DNA of 64,000 bases. Source: Flavobacterium azooxidireducens. Lineage in GTDB: Bacteria > Bacteroidota > Bacteroidia > Flavobacteriales > Flavobacteriaceae. Made by a program: the position numbers and the translations under genes. Positions 59,116-64,000 of the stretch are shown here, in pieces. The notes under the pieces were generated by a model. The model saw nothing but the letters and a program-made list of their open reading frames with translations. It ran no database searches and was not told the DNA's origin. The DNA is taken from assembly GCF_023195775.1 (NCBI RefSeq), contig NZ_CP096205.1, forward strand, positions 2,792,001-2,856,000. Reading direction: 5' to 3'. Numbering within the stretch: the first letter of the stretch is position 1; every line of letters starts with the position of its first letter.

Positions 59116-60825
59116 ATGCAAATAAATAAAATACTTTTATCAGCTTTTTTAAGCTGTTCGGCTTTAGCATTTTCACAAGTTGATTCAACCGAAGTTAAAA
59201 AAGACTACGGCAGAGTTTATGGCGGATTTGAATCCAATTCGCAGTGGTATTTGAATGACAAAGGTCGAGGAATCATTCAACCGGAAGATCCAATTCGTTC
59301 AAATAATTATTTATTCTTAAACTATCAAATCAAAGGTTGGACAGCTGGTGTTCAGGTTGAAGCGTATGAAAAAAATGCTTTATTAAACTACAATCCGGAA
59401 TTTGAAGGAACCAATGTTGCTACTTATTTCATCAATTATAAAACCAATAAATTTGATATAACAGCTGGATATTTCTACGAACAATTTGGTAGCGGAATGC
59501 TGCTTCGTGCGTGGGAAGACAGAGCATTAGGTATTAATACGGCTTTGCGTGGAGGTAGAATTATTTATCGTCCTTCTGATAATGTTCGACTTACAGGTTT
59601 GTATGGTCAACAACGAACCGGATTTGATGTTTCCGATGGAAAAATTTTCGGATTTGATTCCGATTTTCAGTTAGCACAATTATTAAAATTAGATAAATCT
59701 GATTTGTCTTTTGGATTAAGCTACGTGGGAAGAGATGAAGCGATTGATTTAGCGATTGAAAATCCTAAATTTGATGAAATTACACATGGAATTTCAGGAA
59801 GAGTGAATTATAGTTATAATGCTTTTTATTCTAATTTTGAATACAATTACAAATCAAAAGATGCTGTTTTAAACCGAATCAGTAATACATTAGATGAAAA
59901 TTTAATTAAAGATGGTAATGCAGTAAGTTTAAATTTAGGTTATTCTAAACAAGGTTTAGGAATTGATGCCACATTGCGTAGAACAGAAAATATGACTTTT
60001 TTGTCCGAAAGAGTTCCAACGGTTTCTGGAGATAACACTAGTTTGAATTTTAATGATAAAGTGGTCAATTTCACACCCGCTTTAACCAAACAACATCATT
60101 CAAATTTGGCCAATATTTATGTATATCAAGCTCAAGCTGGTTTTGATTTTAAAGATCCTAGTATTTTAAAAGTAGGTGAAACAGGAGGACAAATTGATGT
60201 GTTTTATGAATTTGCCAAAGACTCAAAATTAGGTGGAAAATATGGAACCAAAGTCGCTTTAAATATGGCATCTTGGTATAATTTACCAGGCCAATATCGA
60301 TTAACTCCGGCCGAATATGAAACAAACTTTTTTGGAGTTGGAACAAAATATTTTTCTGATTATAATTTAGAAGTTAAGAAACAATTGTCTGAAAATTGGC
60401 GAACAGGTTTTTACTATATCAATCAATACTACAACAAACCTTGGGTTGAAGACGGTAGTTCTGATGTTCGAACGAATATTGTTACCGGAGAAGCTGTTTA
60501 TAATTTTGAATCCAACAAATCCATCCGTTTTGAAGCGGAACATATGTGGGCAGATGCCGATTTCAAAAATTGGGCAGGCGGAACTGTCGAACTTAACTTA
60601 AATGATAAATATTCTTTTTATGTTTGGGATATTATCAATTATGGAAATGATGATTCTTCCAAACAAAAACATTATTACAATTTTGGTGGAGCTTATCGAA
60701 TTAATTCAACACGTATTGCCATGAATTATGGTCGTCAACGTGGTGGTTTGGTTTGCGTGGGAGGCGTTTGTCGTTTTGTTCCGGAAAGCACAGGTTTTTC
60801 ACTTTCTATTAATACGGCGTTTTAA
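59116..60825 (+). CDS. DUF6029 outer-membrane protein
   Basis: A 569-residue exported protein (signal to AFSQ) built of alternating strands with many Tyr/Asn, such as YGGFESNSQWYLNDKGRG, FEQ-type loops (GYFYEQFGSGMLLRAWEDRA) and KHYYNFGGAYRINSTRIAMN. It ends in phenylalanine. From memory, this is the DUF6029 family of Bacteroidota, thought to form a beta barrel. Two cysteines close together near the end (GLVCVGGVC) could be a redox target of the TlpA-like protein encoded 2 bases upstream. Function unknown. Confidence 0.82.
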   Translation: MQINKILLSAFLSCSALAFSQVDSTEVKKDYGRVYGGFESNSQWYLNDKGRGIIQPEDPIRSNNYLFLNYQIKGWTAGVQVEAYEKNALLNYNPEFEGTNVATYFINYKTNKFDITAGYFYEQFGSGMLLRAWEDRALGINTALRGGRIIYRPSDNVRLTGLYGQQRTGFDVSDGKIFGFDSDFQLAQLLKLDKSDLSFGLSYVGRDEAIDLAIENPKFDEITHGISGRVNYSYNAFYSNFEYNYKSKDAVLNRISNTLDENLIKDGNAVSLNLGYSKQGLGIDATLRRTENMTFLSERVPTVSGDNTSLNFNDKVVNFTPALTKQHHSNLANIYVYQAQAGFDFKDPSILKVGETGGQIDVFYEFAKDSKLGGKYGTKVALNMASWYNLPGQYRLTPAEYETNFFGVGTKYFSDYNLEVKKQLSENWRTGFYYINQYYNKPWVEDGSSDVRTNIVTGEAVYNFESNKSIRFEAEHMWADADFKNWAGGTVELNLNDKYSFYVWDIINYGNDDSSKQKHYYNFGGAYRINSTRIAMNYGRQRGGLVCVGGVCRFVPESTGFSLSINTAF

Positions 60826-60852
60826 GTAATAGAGAATTAGTAATTATAAATC

Positions 60853-60898
60853 AACCACAAATTCACGAATTTAAAATTTGAGAATTTGTGGTTTTTTA
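60853..60898 (+). terminator. terminator after DUF6029 gene
   Basis: AACCACAAATTC pairs exactly with GAATTTGTGGTT and is followed by a T run. The interior is AT-rich and shares CACGAATT words with the nearby palindromic repeat. Confidence 0.85.
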
Positions 60899-60937
60899 TT
60901 GGTTTGGAAATAGTTTAAAATTCTGCACTTTAGTTTT

Positions 60938-60992
60938 CCACGAATTTCACAAATATCCACAAGTTAATTCGTGCAATTAGTGAAATTCTTGG
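60938..60992. repeat. palindromic intergenic repeat, copy B
   Basis: CCACGAATTTCAC is mirrored by GTGAAATTCTTGG with one mismatch, with TTAATTCGTGCAATTAGTG in between. It is a diverged relative of the palindrome at 14538-14599, and it again separates convergent genes. Confidence 0.6.
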
Positions 60993-61002
60993 CATTAATA
61001 AA

Positions 61003-62766
61003 TTAATCCTCAACCACCTCAAAAACTTTTCGTTCTCCAATTTGTTGACGCCACATTGCAAAATATAATCCTTTTTTTGCCACTAATTCGTCGTGGTTGC
61101 CTTCTTCAACAATTTTTCCTCGTTCTAAAACGTAAATTGTATCAGCGTGCATTATCGTCGATAATCGATGTGCAATCAAAATGGTCATTTGTTGTTTATT
61201 GGCCGAAATTTCTTTGACGGTTTCCGTAATTTGTTCTTCGGTCAACGAATCTAAAGCAGAAGTGGCTTCATCAAAAATTAATAAACGAGGTTTTCTAAGT
61301 AAAGCCCTGGCAATTGACAAACGTTGTTTTTCGCCACCGGAAAGTTTTTTACCGTTTTCACCTAAAACCGTATCTAATCCTTTTTCTGAATTTTGAAGAA
61401 TTGAAATAGCCGATGCTTTTTTGATGGCTTCCAACATTTCTTCTTCGGTAGCTTCAGGTTTTACAAACAATAAATTTTCACGAATTGTTCCTGAAAATAG
61501 TTGGGTGTCTTGCGTGACAAATCCTAATTGTCTTCTAATTCTGTTGTAACGTAATTCTTTTATGGAAATGGAATCATACAAAATATCACCTTCAATCGGA
61601 CGATATAATCCAACTAATAATTTTACTAAAGTCGATTTTCCTGAACCGGACGGCCCAACGAATGCAATTGTATCGCCTAATTTTGCTTTAAATGAAATAT
61701 TTTGAATGGCATTATAACTCGCATTTTTATGTCGGAAAACAACATCTTTAAAATACAATTCTCCAATCGGACCAATATCTACCGGTTCTTCGGGACTGAA
61801 TTCCGGTTGTTTTTGCATCAATTCATTGAATAATTGCAAAGCTGTTTCTGCTTCACGATACGATAAAATAATGCTTCCTAAATCTTGCAACGGACCAATA
61901 ATTCCGGTGGAAATAAATTGCATTGAAATTAATTCTCCCGGCGTTAAAACATCTTTAAAAATCAACCATAGCAAAATAAATAAAATGGATTGTTTTAAAA
62001 GCGTCAAAATACTTCCTTGCAAAAAAGTAAGCACTCGCATTTTTTTGACTTTTTCCATTTCCAAATCATAGATTTCTTGTGTGTGAACTTTCAATCGGCG
62101 AATTTCAGGGTAGGTGAGTCCAAGACTTTTTACCAATTCGATGTTGCGTAAACTTTCCGTAATTGTTCCACTCATTTGACGATTTTGCCTAATCAATGAA
62201 CGTTGCAATGTTTTGATAGAACGGCTTAAAACACTTGTTAATCCGCCCAGCAAAACAATTCCAATTAAGAAAACAGGAATTAAAGCCCAATGTTTTGTGA
62301 TAGCATACCAAAGTAAAAATCCGATTCCGACTGCAGAGGAAAATAAAATATTGATAAAAGAAGAAATGAACCGTTCTGTATCCGAACGTACTTTTTGTAA
62401 AATCGATAAAATTTCGCCACTACTTTGATCTTCAAATTCTTGAAAAGGTAAACGTAAGGTTTGACGAAGTCCGTCGTTAAAAATCTGCATACCAAATTTT
62501 TGAACTACTAAGCGAATAAAATAATCTTTGAAGGATAAAATCAGTTTCGATGCCAATGCGATTCCGATAGCCAAAAAGAGTAATTTTGTAGCACCGCTAA
62601 CTCTTTCTTCATTGGTTTTATCTCCGGGATTCAGAGCATAATCATCAATAATTTGACCAAAAATAATAGGGTCATATAAAGCTAAAATTTGTGCAATTCC
62701 GGCTAAAAATAAAGCAAGAAAAACCCATTTGCTGTATGGCTTTAAGTATTTCCAAAGTAAATTCAT
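61003..62766 (-). CDS. MsbA-like ABC exporter (fused permease and ATPase)
   Basis: A 587-residue half-transporter. Six membrane segments span residues 15-310, with a coupling region around FQEFEDQSSGEILSILQKVR. The ATPase has Walker A GPSGSGKST near 377, signature LSGGEKQRLSIARA, Walker B RLLIFDEATSALD and the H-loop LIAHRLST. It probably exports a lipid or amphiphile as a homodimer. It differs clearly from the exporter at 27421-29250. It is preceded by a CDP-alcohol phosphatidyltransferase gene 54 bases upstream on the same strand. Confidence 0.92.
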   Translation of the reverse strand: MNLLWKYLKPYSKWVFLALFLAGIAQILALYDPIIFGQIIDDYALNPGDKTNEERVSGATKLLFLAIGIALASKLILSFKDYFIRLVVQKFGMQIFNDGLRQTLRLPFQEFEDQSSGEILSILQKVRSDTERFISSFINILFSSAVGIGFLLWYAITKHWALIPVFLIGIVLLGGLTSVLSRSIKTLQRSLIRQNRQMSGTITESLRNIELVKSLGLTYPEIRRLKVHTQEIYDLEMEKVKKMRVLTFLQGSILTLLKQSILFILLWLIFKDVLTPGELISMQFISTGIIGPLQDLGSIILSYREAETALQLFNELMQKQPEFSPEEPVDIGPIGELYFKDVVFRHKNASYNAIQNISFKAKLGDTIAFVGPSGSGKSTLVKLLVGLYRPIEGDILYDSISIKELRYNRIRRQLGFVTQDTQLFSGTIRENLLFVKPEATEEEMLEAIKKASAISILQNSEKGLDTVLGENGKKLSGGEKQRLSIARALLRKPRLLIFDEATSALDSLTEEQITETVKEISANKQQMTILIAHRLSTIMHADTIYVLERGKIVEEGNHDELVAKKGLYFAMWRQQIGERKVFEVVED

Positions 62767-62820
62767 AGTGATAATTTTGGCTTAATTATCAAATATAACT
62801 AAAAATAAGCTTGAACTTAT

Positions 62821-63591
62821 TTATGAAATGAATGTTTTCCGAATTCCAATCAATACAAATAGTAAAATAGAATAAATTACAAAAAACGGCACAATAAATT
62901 CAATCCAGCCTAAAGGAAGCATAATGGCAATAATTAACAATTGAAATCCTAATCCATAAGCAGAAAGCAACGTCATAAACCAATTAGGAAAGGTTTTGAC
63001 TTTGTATGCATCCAAATCTAAAAAGTGAATAATTTTGTCAAACGATCCATACACAATATTGTAAATTTTAAAAAGAATATTTACTACTGTTTGACTTTCT
63101 CCAGGTAATGCTTTGGGTGTTTTGTATTCAAAAATTTTACTGGTTGAATCGCCGCCAACCGATTTTGTTCGCAAAATTACATAGTAATAATTGTATAATG
63201 TTCCTTGTAATTGAATGGCTAAAAAAGCTAAAATGGTGAACCAAAAGGATGTGGAAGAAACATAACAAATCGCCATTAGAAAACCGAAATTCAAGAAAAT
63301 ATCAAAGATACTATCTAAATATCTTCCGGAATAGGAAGGTGTTTTTTTCAACCTAGCTAATTCACCATCAGCCGCATCAATAATGGATTTCAAAATGATA
63401 AAAAAAGCAGCCCAAACATAATGATTATAAAGGATGCAATATATAGCAATCAATCCGCTTATTCCAAAAAGGAGCGTCACATGAATAGGAGTAAAGCGTG
63501 TTTTTTTTAATTGTAAAGCAAAAATTCTTCCGAAGGTTCTACCATAATCGGATAAATCTAAAAATTTATCCTGAGCGGCGAGTTTAGACAT
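62821..63591 (-). CDS. CDP-alcohol phosphatidyltransferase family protein
   Basis: A 256-residue membrane enzyme with the complete CDP-OH motif D-x2-DG-x2-AR-x8-G-x3-D-x3-D: Asp72, Asp75-Gly76, Ala79-Arg80, Gly89, Asp93 and Asp97. About six hydrophobic helices follow. The family joins a CDP-linked lipid or alcohol to an acceptor alcohol in phospholipid synthesis; which product is made here is not predictable. Its position next to an MsbA-like exporter is compatible with a role in envelope lipids. Confidence 0.9.
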   Translation of the reverse strand: MSKLAAQDKFLDLSDYGRTFGRIFALQLKKTRFTPIHVTLLFGISGLIAIYCILYNHYVWAAFFIILKSIIDAADGELARLKKTPSYSGRYLDSIFDIFLNFGFLMAICYVSSTSFWFTILAFLAIQLQGTLYNYYYVILRTKSVGGDSTSKIFEYKTPKALPGESQTVVNILFKIYNIVYGSFDKIIHFLDLDAYKVKTFPNWFMTLLSAYGLGFQLLIIAIMLPLGWIEFIVPFFVIYSILLFVLIGIRKTFIS

Positions 63592-63633
63592 TTAATATAT
63601 TCTAACGAAACTGCGACAATATAGTCTGAAAAT

Positions 63634-63999
63634 TTATTTACTAAAACGATGTAAAGTAAACGTCATGGCACTCAGCAATAAAAAAGCCATCAATTGATGA
63701 GCCAATCCCAACCAAAGCGGAACATGAAATAAAAGGGTAAAAATACCCAAAATAAATTGAATAAACACAAACAAAACCAATGTTTTAACTGATTTTGATT
63801 GAAGTGTTGAAAGAGAATATTTTTTACTTCTAACAAATAATAATATCATCAAACCAACCACAACATAAGCCAATGTTCGATGCACAAATTGAACACCACT
63901 TTTTCCTTCGGTTAAGTTTTGTAAAACAGTGGGCTGTTCAATCCAAACGGTTTCATGAATCAATTTTCCTTCGCTCATCAATGGCCAATGATTATGAAT
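63634..63999 (-). CDS. ctaA: heme A synthase (COX15/CtaA), C-terminal part
   Basis: The frame runs past the window end, so only about the last 120 residues are present. They contain HNHWPLMSEGKLI, then VQFVHRTLAYVVVGLMILLF and LWLGLAHQLMAFLLLSAMTF (20 residues or fewer each), which match the last helices of COX15-type heme A synthase with its heme-ligand histidines. The enzyme oxidises heme O to heme A for cytochrome oxidase in the inner membrane. The true start lies beyond the window. Confidence 0.85.
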   Translation of the reverse strand: MHNHWPLMSEGKLIHETVWIEQPTVLQNLTEGKSGVQFVHRTLAYVVVGLMILLFVRSKKYSLSTLQSKSVKTLVLFVFIQFILGIFTLLFHVPLWLGLAHQLMAFLLLSAMTFTLHRFSK

Positions 64000-64000
64000 T

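Noticed and set aside
1..64000. tRNA, rRNA, intact insertion sequence or prophage
   Set aside because: No cloverleaf, rRNA core sequence, transposase or phage structural gene was recognised by reading; xerD has the chromosomal form.

Overview
The window looks like a stretch of chromosome from a member of the Flavobacteriaceae, most likely Flavobacterium or a close relative. The DNA is AT-rich. Promoters match the Bacteroidota pattern TTTG-N18-20-TAnnTTTG, and Shine-Dalgarno sequences are rare. Several proteins carry type IX secretion (T9SS) sorting domains of type A or B, there are TonB-dependent receptors with CarboxypepD-like N-termini, and a 6S RNA sits between zapA and rny. I saw no rRNA, tRNA, CRISPR array, prophage or intact insertion sequence.

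Layout. 1-7.9 kb: a glucan/glucoside utilisation locus (GH144-like glucoamylase lipoprotein, secreted esterase, GH3 beta-glucosidase, GH43-like protein, sugar permease) with two LacI-type palindromes before the permease. 8-16 kb: a DUF5686 protein, aroQ, two M14 peptidase homologues (one apparently catalytically dead) and two small beta-barrel proteins. 16-21.5 kb: xerD, a T9SS-secreted delta-60 repeat protein, then rny, 6S RNA, zapA and a ZapB-like gene as one unit. 21.5-26.5 kb: M23 peptidase, TonB receptor, lipoprotein. 26.5-33 kb: a long leftward operon (DUF4199, GT2, ORF6N, phosphohexomutase, ABC exporter, a 56-residue membrane protein, DUF2971). 33-45 kb: rpmE2 with a structured leader, an adhesin-like SPOR protein, a frameshifted esterase, two large T9SS type B proteins and an ABC exporter. 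45-50.9 kb: NA37 nucleoid protein, nudK, a TonB receptor whose start codon lies in an inverted repeat, and an antitoxin with a frameshifted toxin. 51-54.8 kb: a LytS/LytTR two-component system with three copies of the 2TM domain. 54.8-60.8 kb: an exported thioredoxin-fold locus (Omp28-like proteins, TlpA-like protein, DUF6029). 61-64 kb: MsbA-like exporter, CDP-alcohol phosphatidyltransferase and the C-terminal part of heme A synthase.

The most unusual material is between genes. Many start codons are directly preceded, in sense orientation, by short G-poor tandem or near-tandem repeats of 7-9 bp units such as ATCTAAAA, GCAACTCA, ACAACAG and CCATTACC-like words. The same vocabulary recurs before unrelated genes. 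The rpmE2 leader combines a hairpin, a possible pseudoknot and a 10-codon basic mini-ORF. Several relics (toxin, esterase, four-helix-bundle fragment, truncated membrane protein) show gene decay. All functional calls rest on recognised motifs and family memory; no database search was run.
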